Position numbers and translations under genes: made by a program. Shown here piece after piece: positions 1 to 6,760 of a stretch of 27,869 nt of DNA (its first letter is position 1; each line of letters begins with the position of its first letter). This DNA is from a virus. A model generated the notes under the pieces. It had not been told where the DNA came from, made no database searches, and saw nothing but the letters and a program-made list of their open reading frames with translations. Location: positions 1 through 27,869 of IMG/VR virus record IMGVR_UViG_3300042446_000927. One strand, given 5' to 3'.

Positions 1-171
1 TCCGACTATAGAGAGTTTGAGATTTGGCTTGAAAACGGAATTGAACGGGGATGGGTAACTGAACCGTTCTGTAATACTCATGAGGGTGATCCCTATATGA
101 ATGAAGAAGAACAAAAAGAATGGGAAGAGGGCGGAGACCCTTGCCAAGTAGTAATTAAAATAAAGGAATAG
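1..171 (+). CDS. Conserved small phage protein, C-terminal part
   Basis: The reading frame is open from the first base of the window to a TAG at 169-171, giving 56 residues with no start seen, so the N-terminus lies upstream. The sequence is acidic and rich in Trp, Tyr and Glu (for example WLENGIERGW and NEEEQKEWEEGGDP). It resembles short conserved phage proteins of unknown function. The next small gene begins one base after its stop, which suggests one transcript with the genes that follow. I assign no function. Confidence 0.6.
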   Translation, partial: SDYREFEIWLENGIERGWVTEPFCNTHEGDPYMNEEEQKEWEEGGDPCQVVIKIKE

Positions 172-172
172 T

Positions 173-289
173 ATGATTACTAGAATTCAGATAGATTCAA
201 TTTGGAATAGTCGTGAAAGAAAAAAAATGATTAAAGATTCTTTTAATGGTTTTTGTACTAAATGTAGATATGCAACATGGGGAGACTAA
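173..289 (+). CDS. Small hypothetical protein (38 aa) with a CxxC pair
   Basis: An ATG at 173 opens a 38-residue frame that is basic in its first half (RERKKMIK) and ends in FCTKCRYATWGD. The single CxxC pair could bind metal, perhaps as half a site completed by dimerisation, but that is inference. Its TAA (287-289) overlaps the ATG of the glycosyltransferase at 289 as TAATG, a typical translational coupling. It is not recognised as a named family. The tight packing on both sides is the main argument that it is real. Confidence 0.5.
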   Translation: MITRIQIDSIWNSRERKKMIKDSFNGFCTKCRYATWGD

Positions 290-942
290 TGAGTTTACCA
301 CTTCTGTCTATCCCAGTGTTAAATCGATATGACCTTTTAGAAAGAATGATTAATTCTATAGATTATCCAATTGACGAAATTTTAATTATTAATAATGGAA
401 AAGAAGAATATATTCCAAAAAATAAAAGTTTTAACTTTAGGGTTTTAAACTTGCCATCAAACCTTGGATGTGCTGGATCTTGGAACTTAACGGTAAAACT
501 GTATCCACATTTGCCATATTGGTCGTTTGCTTCTGCAGATATAGTTTGGATTCAAGGATCTATTGAAAAAATGGTACAAGAAAGTGGAAAAAATTTTTTA
601 TGTTTAAGCAATCAGTATACATCTGCATTTTCTTTGGGGGAAAACTTAGTTAGAGACGTTGGTCTTTTTGATGAAAATTATTATCCAATTTACGTAGAGT
701 ATAGGGATTATCGTGAAAGAATTTATAGCAAAGGACTAAAATATAGAATCAAGTTTAATGCTTTTCAAATAGATGGAACAGATGATGGAACTACAGTAAA
801 AAGTGATAATTTATTTATTAAAAAAAATACCTATACAGAAGAAAAAAATGAAGAATATTTTGCAAACAAACAAAGACAAAAAAAATGGGTAAATACACAA
901 TGGAATATTGATATAAGAAGAGATCAGGAATGGGAAAAGTAA
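289..942 (+). CDS. GT-A type glycosyltransferase (family 2-like)
   Basis: Predicted cytoplasmic sugar transferase of the GT-A fold, 217 residues from the chosen start. The N-terminus (SLPLLSIPVLNRYDLLERMI) is the first beta strand and nucleotide-binding helix typical of GT2 enzymes. It is followed by the INNG and NLGCAGSWN motifs that position the nucleotide sugar. A canonical DxD is not clear; SADIVW near residue 85 sits where it is expected. I chose ATG 289 over the in-frame ATG at 277 because 289 forms a TAATG overlap with the upstream stop and has GGGGAGA just before it. The acceptor and donor sugars cannot be read from sequence. The protein is short compared with full-length GT2 enzymes, as phage versions often are. 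Confidence 0.8.
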   Translation: MSLPLLSIPVLNRYDLLERMINSIDYPIDEILIINNGKEEYIPKNKSFNFRVLNLPSNLGCAGSWNLTVKLYPHLPYWSFASADIVWIQGSIEKMVQESGKNFLCLSNQYTSAFSLGENLVRDVGLFDENYYPIYVEYRDYRERIYSKGLKYRIKFNAFQIDGTDDGTTVKSDNLFIKKNTYTEEKNEEYFANKQRQKKWVNTQWNIDIRRDQEWEK

Positions 943-1005
943 TAAGCATTTAATAAAAATGACAGATATCTTTATTAAAGTTTAAAAGTTAATTTTTATA
1001 AATAA

Positions 1006-1299
1006 ATGTTATCCTATGATTCAAATATAGTTTTATCTGCATTTAAATATACTAGTAGTCTTTTGGGCAGCGTAGGTCAGATAAATGTTGATTCTAACAA
1101 CAATGTTGTTGATTTGGTTGACAAAGATCCCCCATGCGTGTATAATTATATTTGGGGGGCAGTTAGTTTTAATAACATTAAAGTTAAGCCTGACAACGCT
1201 CATCTAGGTATACAGATCAACAATAGTATTATGTCTGGTCTTTCAGTAAAAGTAGTTTTAATTGATAGAGATTACATAAAAGTTAGGACTGTAAAGTGA
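1006..1299 (+). pseudogene. Remnant of a sugar nucleotidyltransferase C-terminal half
   Basis: The 97-residue frame matches the middle and end of NDP-sugar pyrophosphorylases (glucose-1-phosphate nucleotidyltransferase family). It has GQINVD..NNVVDLVDKDPP, where 'D..g.v..ivdKp' is expected, then YIWGAVSF ('WGa..f') and DRDYIKVRT ('g.yidvgT'). The N-terminal nucleotide-binding half with the GxGTRL signature is absent. A TAA lies directly before the ATG, and no ribosome binding site is visible. I read it as a decayed gene, although a short expressed protein cannot be excluded. Its presence between glycosyltransferase and carbamoyltransferase genes fits an eroding sugar-activation module. Confidence 0.5.
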
Positions 1300-1312
1300 T
1301 TACAGTCTTTAT
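1285..1312 (+). terminator. Weak hairpin terminator
   Basis: GACTGTAA (1287-1294) pairs perfectly with TTACAGTC (1300-1307) across a 5-nt loop, extendable by one G·U and one A-U pair, and is followed by a short T/A run. The hairpin overlaps the stop of the nucleotidyltransferase remnant and precedes a gene with its own AAAGGAG ribosome binding site. The low GC content makes it a weak intrinsic terminator at best. Confidence 0.45.
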
Positions 1313-1325
1313 ATAAAGGAGAAAA

Positions 1326-2282
1326 ATGAAGAAAATAAATAAAGTATTATCAATTGTAATTGCATTCCTTTTTTTATCTGCAACATACTCTCATGCAGAA
1401 GAACCAACTATCTATAGATATGTACAATTAAAAGATGGCGTTGTTTTTGCATATGTTGAAAGTACAAGAGAAGTAGGAAATTCTATTTTGCTTCCAGCAG
1501 GCGTAACCTGGGAAGATGTAAAACAAAAAAAATATGAAAATGGTACTTTTGTAGATGCTTCAATAATTAAAACAGTAACTGAAATTGTTGACAACAAAGT
1601 TGCTCAGACAAGTACAACAGTTTTTGCAAGTGACGCAAAAGGAGATGTAGTTTCTTCAGATGTTCAGTTAGGTTGGAATAAAAATAACAGTGGAACATAT
1701 ACTAGTTCTAGCCCACAACCATCTGAACCACCTGCTGGTTCCTTTAATAGAACAAGTATTGAAACGACTGGTCAACAGGTAGCAACAGTTTTAGTTAATA
1801 TTGTAGGCACAGAGCCAGTGGCCAGCACTACTAATACTGTCAGCACTACTAATACTGTCAGCACTACTATTACTGACAACACAACTGTTACTGAAAACAC
1901 TACTGTTACTGAAAACACTACTGTTACTGTAATCGCCGAGCCAGTAGCCAGCACTACTGTTACTGTAAGCACTACTGTTACTGACAACACTACTGGTACT
2001 GAAAACACAACTGTTACTGAAAACACTACTGTTACTACTTTTACGGGTCCTGCAACAATATCTGTTAATGAAAAATCAAATAGTGAAATAACTACTCATG
2101 TCCAACCAAATGGACTAAAAGTTACAGAATTTGTAGAGGAAACAGAAACAGCATCTTTTGATGCTCCTAAAACCATTGAAGAAGTTGAGTTATCTATTAG
2201 TAATAAGCCAATGCTTAAAAGATATTTAACTACATTATTTAGACTACTTAATGGTTGGCTTTTAATTCCAACAACTATATGA
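1326..2282 (+). CDS. Secreted Thr-rich repeat protein
   Basis: This 318-residue protein has a clear signal peptide: a basic start (MKKINK), a hydrophobic core (VLSIVIAFLFLSATYS) and a likely cleavage after HAEE-type small residues near residue 24. An N-terminal domain of about 100 residues is followed by a low-complexity segment (about residues 160-240) of (T)TVT-[ED]NT units. A C-terminal domain follows, ending in a hydrophobic stretch (FRLLNGWLLIP) that could anchor or assemble. A strong AAAGGAG site precedes the ATG. No family is recognised. An extended beta-type stalk, a surface adhesin or a secreted decoy would all fit; secretion itself is well supported. The gene is followed by tRNA-Asn. 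Confidence 0.65.
   Translation: MKKINKVLSIVIAFLFLSATYSHAEEPTIYRYVQLKDGVVFAYVESTREVGNSILLPAGVTWEDVKQKKYENGTFVDASIIKTVTEIVDNKVAQTSTTVFASDAKGDVVSSDVQLGWNKNNSGTYTSSSPQPSEPPAGSFNRTSIETTGQQVATVLVNIVGTEPVASTTNTVSTTNTVSTTITDNTTVTENTTVTENTTVTVIAEPVASTTVTVSTTVTDNTTGTENTTVTENTTVTTFTGPATISVNEKSNSEITTHVQPNGLKVTEFVEETETASFDAPKTIEEVELSISNKPMLKRYLTTLFRLLNGWLLIPTTI
1809..2040 (+). repeat. In-gene tandem repeats encoding TTVTENT units
   Basis: Imperfect 18-bp units built around ACTACTGTTACTGAAAAC and CACTACTAATACTGTCAG are arranged in tandem. They form two super-blocks that each begin with GAGCCAGT[GA]GCCAGCACTACT (about 1810 and 1939), encoding EPVAST. The reading frame is kept throughout. Such arrays change length by slippage, so the stalk length probably varies between relatives. 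Confidence 0.75.
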
Positions 2283-2300
2283 AAATAGGTTAAGTGGTTT

Positions 2301-2373
2301 TGGTCTGTAACTCAGATGGGAGAGTGCCGAACTGTTAATTCGGATGTCGCAGGATCGATACCTGCCAGACCAG
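2301..2373 (+). tRNA. tRNA-Asn (anticodon GTT)
   Basis: A full cloverleaf can be drawn. The acceptor stem is TGGTCTG/CAGACCA (7 bp). The D stem is ACTC/GAGT. The anticodon stem is CCGAA/TTCGG with loop CTGTTAA, giving GTT. The T stem is GCAGG/CCTGC with loop ATCGATA. The discriminator is G, and CCA is not encoded. The first T-loop base is A rather than the usual T. It would read AAC and AAU, which are heavily used in this AT-rich window. Confidence 0.93.
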
Positions 2374-2376
2374 CAA

Positions 2377-2385
2377 TGGTATAAT
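2377..2385 (+). promoter_or_regulatory. Extended -10 promoter, predicted leaderless
   Basis: TGGTATAAT is a perfect extended -10 (TGnTATAAT). It lies exactly 6 nt upstream of the ATG at 2392, so transcription should start at or next to the start codon. No TTGACA is visible at the -35 distance, which falls inside the tRNA. Confidence 0.6.
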
Positions 2386-2391
2386 AGTTTT

Positions 2392-2460
2392 ATGATTAAA
2401 AAAATTATAAATTTTATTAGAAAAAGAAAAAAAATAAAAAAATTAAAGGATATTTATTAA
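2392..2460 (+). CDS. Lys-rich leader micropeptide (22 aa)
   Basis: This 22-residue frame (MIKKIINFIRKRKKIKK...) is strongly basic and amphipathic. It starts 6 nt after an extended -10 and its TAA overlaps the ATG of the SGNH hydrolase (TAATG at 2458-2462). The coupling and the leaderless promoter make translation plausible. It may simply bring ribosomes to the next gene; a membrane- or nucleic-acid-binding peptide is an alternative. There is no family match to offer. Confidence 0.4.
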   Translation: MIKKIINFIRKRKKIKKLKDIY

Positions 2461-3305
2461 TGTATCCAATTCCTTTTAATAAACATGCTTTGTCTTTAAA
2501 GCCTTATGTATATTTTGCAAATTCTCCATACAATAAAGTAGATTTATATAGTACATGTCCAATTTCAAAAATTAACAATTATGAATATTTGTCAGAATCT
2601 TTTAAAAATAATAACTCTAAAAATTTAAAAAACGAAATTAATAAAAATGGATATAGGTGTGACAATTTTATTGATAAACATGAAGGAACTCATGTTCTTT
2701 TTAGTGGATGTTCAGTTACTTTTGGTTCTGGATTAGAATTAAATGATACTTGGGCTAAAAAAGTTTATAATAAAATTTCTAAAATAGAAAAAACATCGGG
2801 ATATTTTAATATTGGAGTTTGGGGAAATTCAATTTTAAATCAAATATCAGATCTTTTTAAATATTTTTATACATATGGAAATCCAAACACTATTTTTGTT
2901 TGTATACCAGATCTTTCAAGATTTTATGTTTATGACTTGGATAATAAAAATATAGTAGATGGACTTTATAATAAACAATCTCAAAATATAATTAATTTAT
3001 TATCTTATCAATATTATTTAATGCTTTATCAGTATTGTAATGTAAATAACATAAAACTTATTACATTTTCTTGGTTTACTGTAGAAGACAAAACAACAAC
3101 TGATTTTGAAGAAAGTAAAATAAAATCCTTTAATACTTTTTATGATTTTAGTTTAGAAGATTTAACAGAATTTGTTAAAAATTTTTCAGAAAAAAATCCA
3201 AATATGTTAAATGTATTAGATGCAATGGATGGCGAACATATGGGAATTGCATACCATGAGTTTTGGGCAGATTTTATATATGAAAAATATTTGAATCAAT
3301 TATGA
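2460..3305 (+). CDS. SGNH/GDSL-type hydrolase
   Basis: This 281-residue predicted esterase or deacylase has the SGNH blocks in order. Block I is FSGCSVTFGSGL around residue 82, with the nucleophile Ser in GCS. Block II is NIGVWGNS with its Gly, near 121. A block III-like CIPDLSRF follows near 147. Block V, near 260, is MGIAYHEFWADF with the catalytic-type His. There is no signal peptide, so it acts in the cytoplasm or on the virion. Its stop overlaps the ATG of the carbamoyltransferase (ATGA), so the two products are probably made together. A role in O-acetyl removal or transfer on a glycan is an inference from the neighbours. Confidence 0.7.
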   Translation: MYPIPFNKHALSLKPYVYFANSPYNKVDLYSTCPISKINNYEYLSESFKNNNSKNLKNEINKNGYRCDNFIDKHEGTHVLFSGCSVTFGSGLELNDTWAKKVYNKISKIEKTSGYFNIGVWGNSILNQISDLFKYFYTYGNPNTIFVCIPDLSRFYVYDLDNKNIVDGLYNKQSQNIINLLSYQYYLMLYQYCNVNNIKLITFSWFTVEDKTTTDFEESKIKSFNTFYDFSLEDLTEFVKNFSEKNPNMLNVLDAMDGEHMGIAYHEFWADFIYEKYLNQL

Positions 3306-4723
3306 TAATCTTAGGAATTAATGAAACCTCACACGATGCTTCTGTATCTTTAATTAAAGATGGAGAGATACTTTTTGCAGGTCATGCTGAAAGGTATAGC
3401 AAAAAGAAAAACGACTGGTACAACAACAAAGATATTATTCTAGATGCATTAAACTATGGAACTCCAGACTTGATTGCATATTATGAAAAGCCATTGCTTA
3501 AAAAATCTAGAATTATGATTCATGGTGGAGCCAGTGACTGGAAACCAAACTTCCCAATAGATGTTCCAGTCCATTATTTTAAGCACCACTACTCTCATGC
3601 ATCGGCAGGATACTATACAAGCAAATTTAATGATGCTTGTATTGTTGTTTTGGATGCAATTGGTGAATTTAATACCTCAACAATTTGGGTTGGTGAGGGC
3701 GACAAGATTAAACTTAAGTACAAGCAAAATTATCCAGTCAGTTTTGGATTGTTCTACTCTGCATTTACACAATTAATTGGTCTTATGCCAAACCAAGAAG
3801 AATATATTATGATGGGCATGGCTGCATACGGAGACTGGAAAAGGTATTACAAAGAAGTAGATGAGTATTTCCCAGAGTATGATCAGCAAAAGTATAACTT
3901 TCATAAAGGAATTAATGACTGGGGAATGGTAATTACTGAGCAAGATAGGTTTGATATTGCAGCAGCAGTACAAGTAGTCTATGAGCAAAGATTAAATCAG
4001 TTTATGCGTATGGCAAAAAGAATGACTGGAAAACATAACTTGGTGTTCATGGGTGGGTGTGCTCTTAATTCTTCAGCAAATACACTCCTATGGAATATTT
4101 TTGATATGATTTGGATCATGCCTAACCCTGGAGATGCTGGTAGTTCTTTAGGCGCAGCAGCAGCACTATACGGGAAACATCTTGACTGGAAGACTCCTTA
4201 TCTTGGTTATGATCTTGGAGGAGAGTATCCTGTTCAGCAAATTGTGGACGGTATATTAAAAGATGGAATCGTAGCAGTAGCAACAGGTAGAGCAGAGTAT
4301 GGTCCAAGAGCATTAGGAAATAGAAGTATCCTTGCTGACCCAAGAGATCCACTTATTAAAGACAAAGTTAATTTAATTAAACAAAGAGAACTCTTTAGAC
4401 CATTTGCTCCCGTAGTAATGGCAGATCATGCCTCTAAATGGTTTGACATGGACTTTGAAAGCCCTTACATGCAGTACACAGTTAAGTGTTTACAGCCTGA
4501 GAAGATCCCCTCTGTAGTACATCAAGATGGAACATCAAGAGTTCAAACGGTTACAAAAGACCAACATCCAGGACTTTATAGAGTTCTAAATAATTTTTAT
4601 TTAAAAACTGGAGTACCAATATTATTAAATACCAGTTTAAATATTAAAGGCCAGCCATTGCTTAATGATGAAAATGATATTATTGATTGGGAAAAAGAAT
4701 ACAACTTTACAATATGTAGGTAA
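3302..4723 (+). CDS. NodU/CmcH-family carbamoyltransferase
   Basis: Predicted enzyme transferring a carbamoyl group from carbamoyl phosphate, through carbamoyl-adenylate, to a hydroxyl of a sugar or similar small molecule. The N-terminal Kae1-like domain starts ILGINETSHDASVSLIKDG. The metal-binding segment FKHHYSHASAGYY is near residue 97. The ATP-site segments GGCALNSSANT (about 251) and MPNPGDAGSSLGAA (about 272) follow. The C-terminal YrdC-like domain holds GRAEYGPRALGNRSILADPR (about 330) and LLNTSLNIKGQP (about 441). At 473 residues it is slightly short but has all main motifs. It is coupled to the SGNH hydrolase. In phages such enzymes are usually linked to modification of a sugar or nucleotide; here the glycan neighbourhood favours a sugar. 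Confidence 0.9.
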   Translation: MIILGINETSHDASVSLIKDGEILFAGHAERYSKKKNDWYNNKDIILDALNYGTPDLIAYYEKPLLKKSRIMIHGGASDWKPNFPIDVPVHYFKHHYSHASAGYYTSKFNDACIVVLDAIGEFNTSTIWVGEGDKIKLKYKQNYPVSFGLFYSAFTQLIGLMPNQEEYIMMGMAAYGDWKRYYKEVDEYFPEYDQQKYNFHKGINDWGMVITEQDRFDIAAAVQVVYEQRLNQFMRMAKRMTGKHNLVFMGGCALNSSANTLLWNIFDMIWIMPNPGDAGSSLGAAAALYGKHLDWKTPYLGYDLGGEYPVQQIVDGILKDGIVAVATGRAEYGPRALGNRSILADPRDPLIKDKVNLIKQRELFRPFAPVVMADHASKWFDMDFESPYMQYTVKCLQPEKIPSVVHQDGTSRVQTVTKDQHPGLYRVLNNFYLKTGVPILLNTSLNIKGQPLLNDENDIIDWEKEYNFTICR

Positions 4724-4734
4724 TATGATATAAT
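4706..4734 (+). promoter_or_regulatory. Promoter of hsp20
   Basis: TTTACA (4706-4711), a 17-nt spacer and TATAAT (4729-4734) with an extended TGA before it form a near-consensus promoter. It overlaps the end of the carbamoyltransferase gene. The predicted start at about 4741 gives a leader of about 50 nt before hsp20. Confidence 0.7.
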
Positions 4735-4738
4735 TATT

Positions 4739-4763
4739 ATGTACCTGCCGATTGGGGGTACAT
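4739..4763 (+). promoter_or_regulatory. 5'-terminal leader hairpin before hsp20
   Basis: ATGTACC (4739-4745) pairs with GGTACAT (4757-4763) over an 11-nt loop. The stem begins at the predicted first transcribed bases. A 5' stem-loop of this sort commonly protects mRNA from 5' decay; that is family-level knowledge, not shown here. The AAGGGG ribosome binding site (about 4779-4784) is outside the stem, so a thermosensor that hides it is not supported. Confidence 0.5.
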
Positions 4764-4790
4764 AACTTATTCGCTTGAAAGGGGAATAAA

Positions 4791-5219
4791 ATGGTAGTAA
4801 CACATGCTATGGATCTATTCAATGATCCTTTTTTTATTGGCTTTAACAGAGAGTTAGGCCGCTTAAACACCGCACATAAAACAAACTCACAGACATATCC
4901 TCCATATGATCTTCTCAAACTAGATGAAGATACATATAGGATTTCTTTGGCTGTTGCTGGATTTTCCAGGGAAAATATTGACATCTCAGTAGACAATGGA
5001 ACTCTTATTATTAAGGGTGAGATTGTAGAGGTAATAGATGCTGAAGTAGTTCATAAGGGTATTGCTGGTCGTAAATTTGTACGATCATTTGCTCTTGGAG
5101 AATATATGGAAGTAACTGGTGCAGAAATGAAGGATGGTATGCTACACATTAATGTAGATCGTGTCATTCCTGAAGATAAAAAGCCAAAGACTATTGAAAT
5201 CAAACTTGCTAAAAAGTAG
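4791..5219 (+). CDS. Small heat-shock protein, Hsp20/IbpA family
   Basis: ATP-independent holdase chaperone of 142 residues. The alpha-crystallin domain runs from about residue 38 (PPYDLLKLDEDTYRISLAVA) through the GFSRENIDISVDNGTLIIKG strand pair. It continues into the FALGEYMEV and DGMLHINVDRVIPE segments and ends in the IxI-type tail KTIEIKLAKK. Length and layout match IbpA-like proteins, which are common in large cyanophages and other aquatic phages and probably help virion protein folding. It has its own promoter, leader hairpin and AAGGGG ribosome binding site, which suggests strong late expression. Confidence 0.93.
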   Translation: MVVTHAMDLFNDPFFIGFNRELGRLNTAHKTNSQTYPPYDLLKLDEDTYRISLAVAGFSRENIDISVDNGTLIIKGEIVEVIDAEVVHKGIAGRKFVRSFALGEYMEVTGAEMKDGMLHINVDRVIPEDKKPKTIEIKLAKK

Positions 5220-5234
5220 TATATAGGCTATAAT
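5206..5234 (+). promoter_or_regulatory. Promoter of the endolysin gene
   Basis: TTGCTA (5206-5211), a 17-nt spacer and TATAAT (5229-5234) are present; the -35 lies in the last codons of hsp20. Transcription is predicted to begin near 5241, about 50 nt ahead of the endolysin ATG, the same arrangement as the hsp20 promoter. Confidence 0.65.
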
Positions 5235-5240
5235 TATATA

Positions 5241-5260
5241 AGAGACCTAGGCATGTCTTT
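5241..5260 (+). promoter_or_regulatory. 5'-terminal leader hairpin before endolysin
   Basis: AGAGAC (5241-5246) pairs with GTCTTT (5255-5260), including one G·U, across an 8-nt loop. It starts at the predicted transcription start, like the hsp20 leader hairpin but with unrelated sequence. The stem is short, and the evidence is mainly its position. Confidence 0.35.
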
Positions 5261-5290
5261 AAACTGCCCCTTAATATTAGGAGATAAAAA

Positions 5291-5923
5291 ATGGCAGCAA
5301 AGGGTAGTCTAGAAGCAATCATTGAGGTTGCAAAGAAAGAAGTGGGCACAATTGAAGGCCCAAAGGATAACGAAACAAAGTACGGTGCATGGATTAAAGT
5401 TAACTTCCAACCATGGTGCCAGTCATTTGTTTCTTGGTGTGCAATGTCAGCGGGAGTTTCAAAGTTTCCAAAATCTGCATCAACAGTAGCAGCATCAGAC
5501 CAGTTTAAAAAAGAAGGCCGTTGGTCAGATGCACGTAATGATGATCCACAAGCAGGAGACTGGATTTATTTTGACTTCCCAGATGATGGTGTAAATCGTA
5601 TTTCACATGTCGGTCTTTGCATTAAAAACAATGGAGATGGAACTATCCAAGTTATTGAAGGAAACACTTCAGGAACTGCAAAGGGAGATCAGCGCAACGG
5701 CGGAATGTGTGTTGAGAAGACTCGTGGCTATGTAAAGAACAATAAGAAGAAGTTGATTAATGCTGTAGTTGGTTGGGGCCGTCCAGTTTATTCTGGTGAA
5801 GAAAATGCACCACTACTAAATAAACTAGCAGCAACTCCAGTAAAGGCAACATCTCCAGATGCTGCTAAGAAGTCTGCAACAGGCAAGTCTTCTAGTGGTG
5901 GAAAAGGAAGTCAGGTTAAGTAA
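5291..5923 (+). CDS. CHAP-domain endolysin
   Basis: Peptidoglycan amidase or endopeptidase of 210 residues. Residues 8-165 form a CHAP/NlpC-like domain. The nucleophile is Cys43 in QPWCQSFVSWC, His106 is in RISHVGLC, and VIEGNTSG near 121-128 supplies the third polar residue. AGDWIYFDF around 89-96 is the usual 'GDivff' strand. The last 45 residues are low complexity (KKSATGKSSSGGKGSQVK), probably a flexible tail rather than a defined wall-binding domain. There is no signal peptide, so release would need a holin; candidates lie at 13099-13550. GTG/TTG starts are not needed: the ATG has a TTAGGAG site 8 nt upstream. Confidence 0.87.
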   Translation: MAAKGSLEAIIEVAKKEVGTIEGPKDNETKYGAWIKVNFQPWCQSFVSWCAMSAGVSKFPKSASTVAASDQFKKEGRWSDARNDDPQAGDWIYFDFPDDGVNRISHVGLCIKNNGDGTIQVIEGNTSGTAKGDQRNGGMCVEKTRGYVKNNKKKLINAVVGWGRPVYSGEENAPLLNKLAATPVKATSPDAAKKSATGKSSSGGKGSQVK

Positions 5924-6109
5924 TTGCCAGTTTATGAATACAAATGTACAGGACAATGTTCTGAAGTTGTAATCAAACAAAGATCTATTAAAGATACCGA
6001 TCCAGGGTATGAGTGTGAAACTTGCACTCTACCACTGGAACGTGTATACTCTAATGTAACAGCAGTATTCAACGGTAGTGGATTTTATTCCACTGATAAC
6101 AGAAAGTAG
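5924..6109 (+). CDS. FmdB-family zinc-ribbon protein
   Basis: Small 61-residue protein that begins with the family hallmark MPVYEYKC. Cys pairs follow at CTGQC and CETC, which together would bind one zinc. The start codon is TTG at 5924, directly after the endolysin TAA; the hallmark N-terminus decides this start. FmdB-like ribbons occur in many bacteria and actinophages with an unproven regulatory or RNA/DNA-binding role. The distal part (NVTAVFNGSGFYSTDNRK) matches the usual 'gsGFy.tD' ending of the family. Confidence 0.85.
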   Translation: MPVYEYKCTGQCSEVVIKQRSIKDTDPGYECETCTLPLERVYSNVTAVFNGSGFYSTDNRK

Positions 6110-6112
6110 CGG

Positions 6113-6118
6113 TATACT
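6113..6118 (+). promoter_or_regulatory. Possible -10 element, leaderless
   Basis: TATACT lies exactly 6 nt before the second in-frame ATG (6125) of the DUF7455-like gene, the spacing seen at other promoters here. No -35 or extended -10 is visible, so the call is weak. Confidence 0.3.
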
Positions 6119-6349
6119 ATGAACATGACAATGACAGAAGAAGTTGTTCAAAAAGAATGGCTATTAAAAGCAACAGATCGTTGTGATTCTTGTCCATCAG
6201 AAGCACTTGTTAAAGTAACTGGAATATCTGGAGATTTAATGTTTTGTGGACACCACTATAATAAGATTATGAATGATCCGCAAGGATATAAAAAGATGAT
6301 GTCTTTTGCATTAACTGTAATTGACGAACGAGAAAAATTGGCGGTATAA
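6119..6349 (+). CDS. DUF7455-like small zinc protein
   Basis: This 76-residue protein carries the pattern LKATDRCDSCPSEALVKV then DLMFCGHHYNKI, matching the actinobacterial DUF7455 family ('aaDRCDrCGA.A.v.....G.LlFCaHH'). The two Cys of CDSC and Cys-x-His-His of FCGHH would bind one zinc. Function is unknown. The family is found mainly in Actinobacteria and their phages, which makes it a host marker. The start may be 6119 or 6125; the latter would sit 6 nt after a TATACT and be leaderless. Confidence 0.82.
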   Translation: MNMTMTEEVVQKEWLLKATDRCDSCPSEALVKVTGISGDLMFCGHHYNKIMNDPQGYKKMMSFALTVIDEREKLAV

Positions 6350-6352
6350 ATA

Positions 6353-6760
6353 ATGTATGAATATTATGTAAGAAAAGTAGAGAATGTTGTAGATGGAGAC
6401 ACCATTGATGTTCTTATTGATTTAGGGTTTGATATCCTATTTGCATCTCGTGTAAGACTGGCTGGTATTGATACCCCTGAGTCTCGCACAAAGGATCTTG
6501 CTGAGAAGGCTCTTGGTCTAGAGGCTAAGGAATACCTGAAGAAGAGTTTGAAGGATGCCAAGTCTGTTGTAATCAAGACTGAGAAGATGGACTCATCTGA
6601 AAAGTATGGTCGCATTTTAGGCTGGGTATATATTAATGGAGACACAGTATCTCTTAACGATATGATGATTAATGATGGTTATGCATGGGGATACCTTGGA
6701 GATACCAAGGTTAAGGACTTTACAGCACTTAAAAAGGCTAGACTAAAATCAGGTAAGTAA
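6353..6760 (+). CDS. Thermonuclease (staphylococcal nuclease family)
   Basis: Calcium-dependent phosphodiesterase of DNA/RNA, 135 residues. Visible active-site residues are Asp14/Asp16 region (VVDGDTIDV), Arg35 (RVRLAGIDTPE), Asp40, Glu43 and Arg87 (KYGRILGWV). The last two catalytic positions fall at the same numbers as in mature Staphylococcus aureus nuclease, by chance of length. There is no signal peptide, so it acts inside the cell, perhaps in host DNA breakdown or nucleotide recycling. Its TAA overlaps the next ATG (TAATG at 6758-6762). Confidence 0.92.
   Translation: MYEYYVRKVENVVDGDTIDVLIDLGFDILFASRVRLAGIDTPESRTKDLAEKALGLEAKEYLKKSLKDAKSVVIKTEKMDSSEKYGRILGWVYINGDTVSLNDMMINDGYAWGYLGDTKVKDFTALKKARLKSGK

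Noticed and set aside
949-979. A 9-bp inverted repeat (TTTAATAAA/TTTATTAAA) after the first glycosyltransferase.
   Set aside because: The stem is entirely A-T and no T tract follows, so it is expected by chance in such DNA and would not terminate.
1772-2026. An 84-residue Val/Ser/Thr-rich frame on the minus strand.
   Set aside because: It is the reverse complement of the repeat array of the secreted protein; its low complexity follows from the repeats.
4739-4784. An RNA thermometer controlling hsp20.
   Set aside because: The AAGGGG site lies outside the hairpin and has no obvious complementary strand in the leader.
4637-4996. A 119-residue minus-strand frame across the hsp20 promoter.
   Set aside because: It covers the promoter, hairpin and start of the well-supported hsp20 gene and has no protein-like conservation pattern.
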